A stretch of DNA of 25,357 nt from a virus: positions 1 through 25,357 of the IMG/VR virus record IMGVR_UViG_3300042881_002013. One strand, given 5' to 3'. Every line of letters begins with the position of its first letter. Position 1 is the stretch's first letter. Shown in pieces: positions 5,587-13,228 of the stretch. The notes below the pieces were generated by a model. That model ran no database searches. It saw nothing but the letters and a program-made list of their open reading frames with translations, and was not told the origin of the DNA. A program made the translations under genes and the position numbers.

Positions 5587-8042
5587 TGCCAAGTACATTC
5601 TATACTCTTAATGATTGTTGTACTAATCAACCTGCTACCGTATTTCAGATTCTTGGTAACCCTAATTCTGCAATTTTATATTTAGAATATGAAGGGTCAG
5701 AGACTCCTTCTCCTAGTGACATTGGTAATAATATAATATCTGAATTATGTTCTGAAGCTCTTGGTCCTTCGGGGTGTTTATCTGTATGTGTTAGAGTTGT
5801 GCAAGTTTCAGAACCAATACCTTCTCCAGATGTATATATTGAAGACTGGTATAAAGTAATTTATCAGATTACTACTGTTCCAACATGTGCTGAATGTCAA
5901 GAATGTCCTCCAAAGTGTTATACTTTAACAGACTGTAATGATCCTGATAATATTATAAAAAGTAAGTCAGCATCATTAGCACAATATGCGTTTAACAATT
6001 CTATTGTAAAAATAAATGGGTATGATGAATGTTGGTCAATAACTTTTGAAACAGACCCTTGTGGAATACCTATTTGCGGTAAGAATTATGAAGGATATGG
6101 TTATTTGTATAACTGGTATGCACTATTTGGAGCTGGGGCTCAAACTAACGGTGGTAGAAATCCTGGAGGTATTGTAAATACAAATCAACCATATAGCGAT
6201 GACAGAAATGAATGGTTTGTTCCAGATGATGAAGATTGGTTAGATTTAAAAAATTATTTAGGTGGTAATGATATTGCTGGTGGAAAACTAAAAACTACTT
6301 GTACTGCTCCATTTACTGATAATAATGGACTTTGGGATTCACCAAATGAAGGAGCGACTAATGAAGTAAATTGGGCTGGTATTCCAGGTGGATTCCGTGA
6401 TACCAATGGATTGTTTTTAAACAGAGGTAGTTACGGTTTTTATTGGAGTGCTTATCAAACTAATACCAGTAATGGTGTAAGGTTTTACTTGGAATATGAT
6501 AGCAGTGATCTAAAAGTAGCTTCAAATAATAAAGATACTGGAGCCTCTATTAGGTTAGTAAGACGAGCAATAGATGATGAGTTGTTATTACCTGATGGAA
6601 CAACAAGTAATGATACTTCAGCTTTACCAGAGTATATAGGAAACTCAAGATCATATATCACTGTAAAAATTGGAAATCAAGTTTGGACAGCACAAAACTT
6701 AATTGAAACTCAATATAATAATGGAGCTTCAATTCCTCTAGTAACAAATGCTACAACATGGGCAGGATTGACAACAGGTGCTAGATGTTCTTATAATAAC
6801 GGAACCATAACACCGGATCAAGGTCAAATAGAACTTTGCGGAGATACTCCATCTCCTCCTCCACCACCTGCAGCAGCAGTTGCTGCTAAACTATTACTTA
6901 CAAGTTCAGAAGAAGAGTTTTGTCCATGTGAAATTCCGGTAACAGTAGTAGAGGCATTTGAAAATTGTCAAGACTGTTTACCTGTTATAGCATATAAATT
7001 CACTAATTGTGATAATAAGGGAATAGTAAAATATAGTACTGAAGACTTTTCAGAATATATAGGAAAAACAGTAAAGCTTAATTGTGGAAACTGTTGGTCT
7101 GTAACTCAAATAAATTATACTCCCCCATCTACTCAATCAATAACTGTTGAGTATGCATTCAATTCGTGCAGCACATGTAAAAAAACATACTATAAATTAA
7201 CTAGTTGTTCAGATCCTGAAGAAATACTTTACACATATTCAGATATAGATATACCTCCAAAACCTCCCATAGGATGTACTGATTGTGTTCACATTTCATT
7301 TACTTATAATGGGGTAGATTATGAGTATGAAGTTCCTGTTTTTAATAATCCAAATAATGATATTTCTTATTTTATATTCTCTATTAATTTTACTATAGAT
7401 ATAGTACTTAATGGAGGCATATGGAAATTAATTATAACTAGACGTTTAGATCCTACGGTCATAGAGTCAGATACTGAAGAAGCTGTTTATACTATTGAAA
7501 GTGAATTACCATGTCCATTTTTTGAAAATTGGATTTTTGATAGTGGTGAGCTTGAAGTAGAAAATTTAGTTACTGATGCATGTACTTTACCTGATCCTGT
7601 AATTAGTATTAAAGGTTTCTCAGGTTGTTTTAAAGTAGAAAAGACAAATCAACCTGTTAATCCAACTATAGTAAAACAATTAGAAAAGTATGATAGTTGT
7701 GAGGACTGTCCAGTTGCACCAGAACCAGAACCAGAACCGTTACCAAAAAGAAAAGTAAAACCTGGATACTCAACACCAGCATGTGATATAGAAAAGTATG
7801 AGAAGATAACATGTAAGTCATCTGAGATTTATTATAAACAAGTAATGAGGATTAGATATGGCATATCAAATTGTTGTCCTGATGAAGATGATAAATGGAT
7901 TATTAAGAAAGAACTTATTGATCTTGATGCATTAAGAGATCCTGAGTATGTATGTCAACCTGTAACAACTTGTTGCGGGCAAACAATAAATACATGTGGA
8001 TGCAATTGTAATCAAACACTTAAAACTTGTAATTCTCAATAA
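5586..8042 (+). CDS. Large cysteine-rich tail-fibre/adhesin protein with FISUMP-type domain
   Basis: 818 residues. A repeated module of the form YxLTxCxDPxxI ... CWSxT occurs near residues 5-50 (diverged), 111-150, 469-508 and 535 onward; for example CYTLTDCNDPDNII, YKFTNCDNKGIV and YYKLTSCSDPEEIL. Residues about 170-328 match the second half of the Fibrobacter major paralogous (FISUMP) domain: YGYLYNWYALFGAG, EWFVPDDEDWLDLKNYLGG, FYWSAY and IRLVRR. Residues about 352-410 match its first half (VKIGNQVWTAQNL, YNNGASIPLV, LTTGARCSYNNG), so the halves appear in reverse order. Pro-rich linkers (SPPPPPAAA, APEPEPEPLP) separate blocks, and the C-terminus is Cys-rich (CCGQT, CGCNCNQT). Extended, modular and next to a C-type-lectin-like fibre, it is probably a host-recognition or fibre-anchoring protein. 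Confidence 0.7.
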   Translation: MPSTFYTLNDCCTNQPATVFQILGNPNSAILYLEYEGSETPSPSDIGNNIISELCSEALGPSGCLSVCVRVVQVSEPIPSPDVYIEDWYKVIYQITTVPTCAECQECPPKCYTLTDCNDPDNIIKSKSASLAQYAFNNSIVKINGYDECWSITFETDPCGIPICGKNYEGYGYLYNWYALFGAGAQTNGGRNPGGIVNTNQPYSDDRNEWFVPDDEDWLDLKNYLGGNDIAGGKLKTTCTAPFTDNNGLWDSPNEGATNEVNWAGIPGGFRDTNGLFLNRGSYGFYWSAYQTNTSNGVRFYLEYDSSDLKVASNNKDTGASIRLVRRAIDDELLLPDGTTSNDTSALPEYIGNSRSYITVKIGNQVWTAQNLIETQYNNGASIPLVTNATTWAGLTTGARCSYNNGTITPDQGQIELCGDTPSPPPPPAAAVAAKLLLTSSEEEFCPCEIPVTVVEAFENCQDCLPVIAYKFTNCDNKGIVKYSTEDFSEYIGKTVKLNCGNCWSVTQINYTPPSTQSITVEYAFNSCSTCKKTYYKLTSCSDPEEILYTYSDIDIPPKPPIGCTDCVHISFTYNGVDYEYEVPVFNNPNNDISYFIFSINFTIDIVLNGGIWKLIITRRLDPTVIESDTEEAVYTIESELPCPFFENWIFDSGELEVENLVTDACTLPDPVISIKGFSGCFKVEKTNQPVNPTIVKQLEKYDSCEDCPVAPEPEPEPLPKRKVKPGYSTPACDIEKYEKITCKSSEIYYKQVMRIRYGISNCCPDEDDKWIIKKELIDLDALRDPEYVCQPVTTCCGQTINTCGCNCNQTLKTCNSQ

Positions 8043-8060
8043 TAATTAGTATATTATAAT
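8043..8060 (+). promoter_or_regulatory. TAGTATATT motif abutting the start of the variable fibre gene
   Basis: TAATTAGTATATTATAAT occupies the 18-base gap between two genes. The core (8047-8055) ends five bases before the ATG at 8061. If it is a promoter, the transcript would be leaderless or nearly so. No better start lies downstream, because the N-terminal Cys-containing module is shared with the protein at 9861. Confidence 0.4.
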
Positions 8061-9857
8061 ATGAAACCTTTAAACTTAGATAATAAACCTTGTAGCCCAA
8101 TATCAAGTAATTGTGTGATATGGCAAGGTCCCAATCTAGATTGTATCAAGTTATGTACAGGAGATACAGTATCTAATGTTGTAGCTACTTTGGCTACAGA
8201 ACTTTGTACAATATTAGATGAGTTAAAAGTAAGCAACTATGATTTATCTGCTTTTGGGCTATCATCTTCATCATTAAATTTTGAAGAACTAGTTCAGTTT
8301 CTTATTGATAAAGTATCTGAGCTTAATGATATTAACTCAGGTAATGGGGGATCAGGATCAGGATCAGGATCTGAATGTCCTGATTGTGTAGTATCTGTAG
8401 CTCCATGTTTGATTACAGGTGGTCAAACTACCATGCAATTACTTGATTATGTTCAAATGATTGCAAATAGAATATGTACTATAATAAGTAGCACACAAGA
8501 TATAGATCAGGAAATAACTATTATTAATTCTACACTATCGGATTTACAATTTCAAATAGATAACTTACCAGGCTATACATTACCTAATATTCCAGTAGAC
8601 TGTATATTATCAGGAAATCAAAGAATTGATGTAGTTCTTAATGCATTAATGAATGATGATACATTGGGTTATTGTCGTTTATTAAGTGCAACTGGTACTC
8701 CTATAAATATTAATACTGCTGTATTATCACAATGTATTTCAGATACAGCTCAACCATTAGCAGCATTACCGGCAGTAAATACATTTAGTGCATATTATTC
8801 AAGTTCATGGGTTAACGCATCAGCATTGAATGCAGCACCAACTGTATCAAACGCAATTAAAAATATTTGGGTAGCTATTTGTGATATTTATAATTATTCA
8901 TCTGATTTTCCTGTAACTGTTGTAGCACAAGGTAGTGGAATTACAGTTACACCAACTACTGTTGGAAATGTTACAACATATACTGTTGCAAGTTCAGGTT
9001 CAGGATCTGGAGTTACATTATCTGATGCTGGTACTACTATACATGAATCATTAGTAAATACTGGAACTGGTCCAGCTCTAGCTACTAAAGGATTAAAAGC
9101 TGGTTCTAACATTTCATTATCTTCAACTGCTACTGATATTACTATTACAAATACAGCACCTAATGTTGCTCAAAATCTCTGGGCAACTATTACTGCTACA
9201 ACGGGTAGTACAACTGCAAACTCAACTACAGATACATTATCAGTAGTTGGAGCTGGAGGTATTACTACTTCTATTGCAGGAGATACACTAACTATTACAG
9301 GATCAGGAGGCGGTGGTGGTGGTTCATTTACTTATGAAATAGGACAACATGTTTCATCTAGAGGAGGAGTTATTGCTCATAGATGGTTATCAACAACATC
9401 TCTTGGAACTCCAACATCCGGAACTGTTGAGAATTACTTAGTTGTAGATACTCAAGATAGACCTTCTGCTACTTGGGGATTAGATACTACAAATGTTCCA
9501 AACTGTGAAAGTACCTGGGACGGACAAGCAAATACAACAGCGATGATGACAGCTGGTGCAGCAGTAGGCACAGCTGCTCAATTATGTGACTCTAGTACCA
9601 ATAATGGTTTTACTGATTGGTATCTTCCTGCTATTGATGAGCTGTCTAAAATATTTCATAATAGATGGGAAATTGCACAAGGACTAATAGCTGCAAGTGG
9701 GACCCAATTTGATACTACGGCCTACTATTGGAGTAGTACTGAGTACGTCCCCACCGGCGCGTGGAGCTTCTACTTCAACTTTGGGACTGTCTACAGCACC
9801 GGCGGTAAGACCAACCCATATCATGTGCGTGCAGTAAGAAGATTTTCAATACCATAA
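8061..9857 (+). CDS. Tail fibre / receptor-binding protein with DGR-type variable C-terminus
   Basis: 598 residues. The N-terminal module (about 1-96; CSPISSNCVIWQGPNLDCI) resembles that of the next gene and probably anchors the fibre. A Gly-Ser linker (97-104) leads to a helical segment (DIDQEITIINSTLSDLQFQI) and then beta repeats typical of trimeric phage fibres (GITVTPTTVGNVTTYTV, GITTSIAGDTLTITG). A poly-Gly linker at about 414-421 precedes the C-terminal domain, residues 422-598. This has GFTDWYLPAIDEL (516-528), YYWSSTEY (555-562) and VRAVRRF (589-595), i.e. a DUF1566/C-type-lectin-like fold as found in DGR target proteins. Codons 561-585 are GC-rich and full of NNC codons, unlike the rest of the gene. 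The likely role is host-receptor binding at the fibre tip, with tropism diversified by a DGR encoded elsewhere. Confidence 0.8.
   Translation: MKPLNLDNKPCSPISSNCVIWQGPNLDCIKLCTGDTVSNVVATLATELCTILDELKVSNYDLSAFGLSSSSLNFEELVQFLIDKVSELNDINSGNGGSGSGSGSECPDCVVSVAPCLITGGQTTMQLLDYVQMIANRICTIISSTQDIDQEITIINSTLSDLQFQIDNLPGYTLPNIPVDCILSGNQRIDVVLNALMNDDTLGYCRLLSATGTPININTAVLSQCISDTAQPLAALPAVNTFSAYYSSSWVNASALNAAPTVSNAIKNIWVAICDIYNYSSDFPVTVVAQGSGITVTPTTVGNVTTYTVASSGSGSGVTLSDAGTTIHESLVNTGTGPALATKGLKAGSNISLSSTATDITITNTAPNVAQNLWATITATTGSTTANSTTDTLSVVGAGGITTSIAGDTLTITGSGGGGGGSFTYEIGQHVSSRGGVIAHRWLSTTSLGTPTSGTVENYLVVDTQDRPSATWGLDTTNVPNCESTWDGQANTTAMMTAGAAVGTAAQLCDSSTNNGFTDWYLPAIDELSKIFHNRWEIAQGLIAASGTQFDTTAYYWSSTEYVPTGAWSFYFNFGTVYSTGGKTNPYHVRAVRRFSIP
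8349..8372 (+). repeat. GGATCA tandem repeat encoding a Gly-Ser linker
   Basis: Three copies of GGATCA followed by GGATCT encode residues 97-104 (GSGSGSGS) of the variable fibre. It separates the N-terminal anchoring module from the shaft. A similar Gly-Ser stretch recurs near 8996-9010 and a poly-Gly linker near 9300-9326. Confidence 0.85.
9720..9842 (+). other. Putative DGR variable region (VR) in the fibre C-terminus
   Basis: From 9741 to 9815, 44 of 75 bases are G or C (59%), against about 30% around it, and 17 of 25 codons end in C (TAC, GTC, CCC, ACC, GGC, AGC, TTC and so on). This is what adenine-specific mutagenesis of a template rich in AAC codons produces: the first two bases vary and the third stays C. 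Fixed positions such as YYWSS, A-W (567-568), K583 and VRAVRRF flank the variable residues, as in known DGR targets with C-type-lectin folds. The template repeat and reverse transcriptase are not in the window. Exact VR borders cannot be set without the template. Confidence 0.75.
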
Positions 9858-9860
9858 AAA

Positions 9861-10814
9861 ATGGCAACAACAAATAATAAATGTAAAAAATGTGGATGTG
9901 AGGATAAGTTTATGACTAGTCCTGCACCATGCCCTACACCTGAAGGGTGTCCGGATCCAGTATCTTGTTCAGAGACAATAGATGCTAACTGTGTTTTATA
10001 TACAGGAGAACCGCTTCAATGTAATGGTGAAATTATATTGGATACAGGAACATCCTTAAATGAGGCTATTGTAAATCTAATTGAATACATACAAAATATT
10101 AATCATGTTGTATGTGGTACAGCTTGTGAAAATGCATATGATTATATGACAGGATATGCACTTTCTAATGCAACTGAAGAACTTCCTCCACAAGCTGTAT
10201 TGGATCTATTACTACTTAAAGGTTTAATATTACCATCAGAAAACAATAGTATTTGCTGCCCGGTTTGTGGACCTTATGTATTAGCCTCTGTTGAGACATA
10301 TCTAAAGTTTGCTGAAGCAGTAGGTAGAACACAATCTGTAGATCCTGAAAACCAATGTGAGTCAAGTTTAAATAATGACTGTTGTACAAATGTTTTTGCA
10401 AGTGTAGAAACATATTTAAAATATGCAGAAGCTGTAGGATGTGCACAGAGTCCTCCAACAAATAACTGTGAAGGTTGTAATAATGGTTTTACAGAAGAAC
10501 TTCAAACATTAATAGACTCAGATTCTGATCCTAATTTTGAAGATAGACTACTTGATAAAGGAGTAGTTGAGTCAGGTAGTTTAAATATTGATCTGACATC
10601 AAATATCTCTAATTTACAAGCTTTAGTATATGCAATGTTTGATGCTCAAGAAGGAACCAATATTGAAACAGTTCCGGAAATTGTAGATAGAATACTTGAT
10701 AGAGGAATTGTATTAAGTTGTGTTAAAGGACAGTTAGTTTTGTCTTCTGTAGAAGCTTGGTTAAAGTACGCAGAAGCAGTTGGTCTTACATGTGCTGCTG
10801 CTGTTCCAGCATAA
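9861..10814 (+). CDS. Cysteine-rich fibre-associated protein with three SVExxLKYAEAVG repeats
   Basis: 317 residues. It opens with a compact Cys cluster (CKKCGCEDKF) and a Cys/Pro segment (CPTPEGCPDPVSC), then a module SETIDANCVLYTGEPLQCNG like the N-terminus of the preceding fibre (NCVIWQG...LDC). Three copies of a 15-residue repeat follow at 141-155 (LASVETYLKFAEAVG), 179-193 (FASVETYLKYAEAVG) and 294-308 (LSSVEAWLKYAEAVG). Between them are paired helical elements (NGFTEELQTLIDSDSDPNFE, VPEIVDRILDRGIV). It starts three bases after the variable fibre and ends before a terminator. The shared N-terminal module suggests it assembles at the same site as the fibre, perhaps as a chaperone, adaptor or second short fibre. 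Function unproven. Confidence 0.62.
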   Translation: MATTNNKCKKCGCEDKFMTSPAPCPTPEGCPDPVSCSETIDANCVLYTGEPLQCNGEIILDTGTSLNEAIVNLIEYIQNINHVVCGTACENAYDYMTGYALSNATEELPPQAVLDLLLLKGLILPSENNSICCPVCGPYVLASVETYLKFAEAVGRTQSVDPENQCESSLNNDCCTNVFASVETYLKYAEAVGCAQSPPTNNCEGCNNGFTEELQTLIDSDSDPNFEDRLLDKGVVESGSLNIDLTSNISNLQALVYAMFDAQEGTNIETVPEIVDRILDRGIVLSCVKGQLVLSSVEAWLKYAEAVGLTCAAAVPA

Positions 10815-10865
10815 AAAAAAAATAAAAAAAGTTGCAGGTTTGTTGGTTTCTGTGACAACAAAGGC

Positions 10866-10898
10866 AAAGCCCTCACACTTGTGGGGGTTTTGTTTTTT
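10866..10898 (+). terminator. Intrinsic terminator closing the fibre operon
   Basis: AAAGCCCTCAC (10866-10876) pairs with GTGGGGGTTTT (10881-10891) with two G-T wobbles around the loop ACTT. A T-rich tract GTTTTTT follows. It lies about 50 bases after the stop at 10814, beyond an A-rich stretch at 10811-10830. Confidence 0.85.
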
Positions 10899-10921
10899 AC
10901 TTACATTTGTTAAAGTCATTT

Positions 10922-10942
10922 ATTTTTAGTATATTAATATAT
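10922..10942 (+). promoter_or_regulatory. TAGTATATT promoter-like motif at head of the tail-ring operon
   Basis: ATTTTTAGTATATTAATATAT carries the core at 10927-10935, directly after the terminator at 10866 and ten bases before the ATG at 10946. Terminator then motif then gene is the arrangement expected for a new transcription unit. Confidence 0.55.
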
Positions 10943-10945
10943 AGT

Positions 10946-11527
10946 ATGAAGGAAATTAAAAAACCTGATATTAAAGGACCAAGGTATAGACCTGAAGTCC
11001 ACAATATAATGAACAAAAAGTTCTTTGATAGTTTTAGACAGAAGTATCCTAAGTATAAAAATCTTAATGATGCTGACTTAAAGAAAATTGGTAAAGCTTT
11101 TAACAGACTTGTATTTCAAACTGTAATAGATACAAGAGATGGGGTGCAGTTACCTGAGTCAATAGGTTGGTTATTTGTAGGAACATGTCAGCAAAGTAAA
11201 AAGTATAATATTGACTTTGCTAAGTCCCATCAATACGGAGTAACAGTTTCAAATAAAAACTGGGCAACTGATGGAAAACTTGCAAAGATTTTTTATACAA
11301 ATCATGCACCAAAAATTCGGATAAAGAATAGAGAGTTCTGGAAATTCATAGCATGTAGAGAATTTAAAAGATCTGTTGCAAAAGCATATCCTGAAAATTG
11401 GCAAATGTATATTGTAGCTGATCCAAAAATAAAGATTGAACATGCATATAATAACTTAAGATACAAAGAGTTTAAAGCTAAGCAAACAGCAAAAGCATTA
11501 GAAACATATAATGAATTTGACTTATGA
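10946..11527 (+). CDS. IHF/HU-like protein of phage tail module (tentative)
   Basis: 193 residues from the ATG at 10946. An in-frame ATG at 10907 would extend it by 13 residues, but that start lies upstream of the promoter-like motif, so I prefer 10946. The middle reads LKKIGKAFNRLVFQTVIDTR then DGVQLPESIGWLFVGTC, a helical pair followed by a G-x-V-x-LP-x-x-x-G beta element as in IHF/HU proteins. The C-terminal half (REFWKFIACREFKRSV, EHAYNNLRYKEFKAKQ) is an extra helical region, making it longer than HU (about 90 residues). crAss-like phages are known to carry an IHF-like gene beside the P22-gp4/gp10-like tail genes, as here. It ends overlapping the next start (ATGA). Confidence 0.5.
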   Translation: MKEIKKPDIKGPRYRPEVHNIMNKKFFDSFRQKYPKYKNLNDADLKKIGKAFNRLVFQTVIDTRDGVQLPESIGWLFVGTCQQSKKYNIDFAKSHQYGVTVSNKNWATDGKLAKIFYTNHAPKIRIKNREFWKFIACREFKRSVAKAYPENWQMYIVADPKIKIEHAYNNLRYKEFKAKQTAKALETYNEFDL

Positions 11528-12186
11528 CAAGTATAGGGGAAGCCATATCAAGAGTAAGAAATACACTCAAAGCTGTTAAGGAAGATCCTTTCTTAACTGA
11601 TAGAACAATATATTTTTCTCTTCAGAAATATGCTCAATCTCTTATGAAAAGAGAAGACAATCAATTTAGATTAATGAAGATGAGTCAAATATTTCAAGTG
11701 CTTCCTTATATTGAACTTATTGATGTTGATAAAGTAGAAGCAGGTTGCATAGGTGTTTACTCAGAATGTTATTTTAAAAGATCTAAGGATAAACTTCCTA
11801 GCATACTTAATGGTATGTTTGGTCCTATTATCCGTACAGTATCTTCTATAGATGGATCTATTGAAATGTTTAGAACAGATCCAGGTACTTGGATATCTAT
11901 GACAAAATCAACTACGTTCAAATATAATAAGAGACCTTACTTTTGGTATCTTAATGGTTACTTATATGCACCAAATGTTGATTGGGATGCGGTAAGGATG
12001 GAAGCTATATTTGAAAACAATACAGAAAAATGTGATACAGATGTTTGTGAAATACAACAGGACAGACCATTAAATATTCCTGACTATTTATTTTCTGAGA
12101 TAGAACAGTATGTAGTAAAAGAATTAACCATGACTATGCAGATTCCAACTGACGGGCCTGATGATAGTCAAAATGCACTTAGATAA
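11524..12186 (+). CDS. Tail ring / head-tail adaptor protein (crAss-like)
   Basis: 220 residues. The helical start SIGEAISRVRNTLKAVKEDP, DRTIYFSLQKYAQSLMKRED is followed by a beta-rich centre and ends in a helix with a loose tail (SEIEQYVVKELTMTMQIPTD). The element 'V-R-N-x-L-K-A-x-x-x-D-x-x-L-T-D-R' followed by a long helix is what I associate with a conserved ring/adaptor protein of crAss-like phages, encoded just upstream of the muzzle protein. It overlaps both neighbours (ATGA and TAATG), so the three gene products are probably made together and assemble in one complex. Exact ring identity is uncertain. Confidence 0.6.
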   Translation: MTSIGEAISRVRNTLKAVKEDPFLTDRTIYFSLQKYAQSLMKREDNQFRLMKMSQIFQVLPYIELIDVDKVEAGCIGVYSECYFKRSKDKLPSILNGMFGPIIRTVSSIDGSIEMFRTDPGTWISMTKSTTFKYNKRPYFWYLNGYLYAPNVDWDAVRMEAIFENNTEKCDTDVCEIQQDRPLNIPDYLFSEIEQYVVKELTMTMQIPTDGPDDSQNALR

Positions 12187-13226
12187 TGTCTTATAACTAT
12201 ACACTCCGCTACCGTACGTTTGATCAGTTACTTGAAGATGTAACAATAGATCTGAATACCTTTGCTCTAGAAAATATGATAGAGCCTCAGCAGTTAATTA
12301 AACTTGCTAAGAAATTAAACTATGACTTAGGTTTAAGAATAAATCAAACTAGAGAAACAATATTAGAAGTATGTCATGGTAGAGTACAACTTCCTGATAA
12401 TTTTTATACATTTAATTTTGCTTCTATTTGCGGAGAATTTACAGATCAAGTTGGATACAATATGGGAGGTACTAATATTCAAGAAGTACCTTATTATGAA
12501 ACTCCTAGTACAGTAAACACTTGTTCTCCAATTAGTGTTAATTGTAGAACTTGTAACTCTAACCCATGCAATCAAACAGCAGCATGTGATCTTAATCATC
12601 CTATAGTAGATCCTATACCTACAGAGTATGATCCTAATAATCCTTACGGTAATACATGTATTCCTCCAAGGGTGTTTATGAATTGTAAAGGAGAAAAATA
12701 TGAATTAATACAAGTAATAAACCCGTCACTTACAAGAGTATATAGAGAATTGATTCCATTAAGAATGAAAGAGAATCAAAATATACATTGTGATTGTCCA
12801 AATCTTTATTACAATACGCCAAATGAAGGATGGCTTGAAAACGGTTATCTCTTTACTACATTTGATACAGGCAAAGTATATTTAAACTATCAGGGTCTTA
12901 TGGAAGATGAACAAGGTAACTTATTAGTTCCTGATCATGATCTTCTTAATGAGTATTATGAATATGCACTTAAACAAAGAATACTTGAAAATTTATTTTT
13001 AAATGGAGAGGATGTTGCACAAAGAATGCAGTTAATAGAAGCTAAACTTAAAGCTGCTAGAAATAATGCTCTTAGTTTAGTTAATACACCTAACTTCAAA
13101 GAAATGGAAAAACTTTGGTGGACAAATAGAAAAGCACAGTATGCTAAGTATTATAATATGTTTAAATCATATGCACCAACAAGTGGATTTTTTAATAGAC
13201 GTGACGGTTATAATAGAGTTATATAA
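12186..13226 (+). CDS. Second tail ring protein, partner of the muzzle-like protein
   Basis: 346 residues. The N-terminus (TFDQLLEDVTIDLNTFALEN, IEPQQLIKLAKKLNYDLGLR, LEVCHGRVQLPDNFYTFNFA) matches the pattern of a crAss-like ring/collar structural protein. A Cys-rich insertion (about residues 109-135: TCSPISVNCRTCNSNPCNQ) is unusual and could bind metal or form disulfides. The C-terminal part is helical (EYYEYALKQRILENLFLNGE, LIEAKLKAARNNALSLVN) and ends GFFNRRDGYNRVI. It lies two bases before the muzzle-like gene. A role in connecting the portal/adaptor stack to the tail nozzle is inferred from order and architecture. Confidence 0.6.
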   Translation: MSYNYTLRYRTFDQLLEDVTIDLNTFALENMIEPQQLIKLAKKLNYDLGLRINQTRETILEVCHGRVQLPDNFYTFNFASICGEFTDQVGYNMGGTNIQEVPYYETPSTVNTCSPISVNCRTCNSNPCNQTAACDLNHPIVDPIPTEYDPNNPYGNTCIPPRVFMNCKGEKYELIQVINPSLTRVYRELIPLRMKENQNIHCDCPNLYYNTPNEGWLENGYLFTTFDTGKVYLNYQGLMEDEQGNLLVPDHDLLNEYYEYALKQRILENLFLNGEDVAQRMQLIEAKLKAARNNALSLVNTPNFKEMEKLWWTNRKAQYAKYYNMFKSYAPTSGFFNRRDGYNRVI

Positions 13227-13228
13227 CT

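Noticed and set aside
6437-6570. Second DGR variable region in the FISUMP-like segment of the protein at 5586
   Set aside because: The domain type is right (FYWSAY ... IRLVRR) but base composition stays AT-rich and NNC codons are not enriched, so there is no mutagenesis footprint.
8349-8372. GGATCA repeats as a CRISPR or regulatory iteron array
   Set aside because: Units are 6 bases, in frame and encode a Gly-Ser linker; there are no spacers.
10811-10830. A-rich tract as a programmed frameshift slippery site
   Set aside because: It lies after the stop codon of the 9861 gene and no continuing frame leads into the next gene.
10907-10945. Upstream ATG at 10907 as the start of the IHF-like gene
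   Set aside because: It would place the TAGTATATT promoter-like motif inside the gene and add a hydrophobic 13-residue extension; ATG 10946 sits just after the motif.
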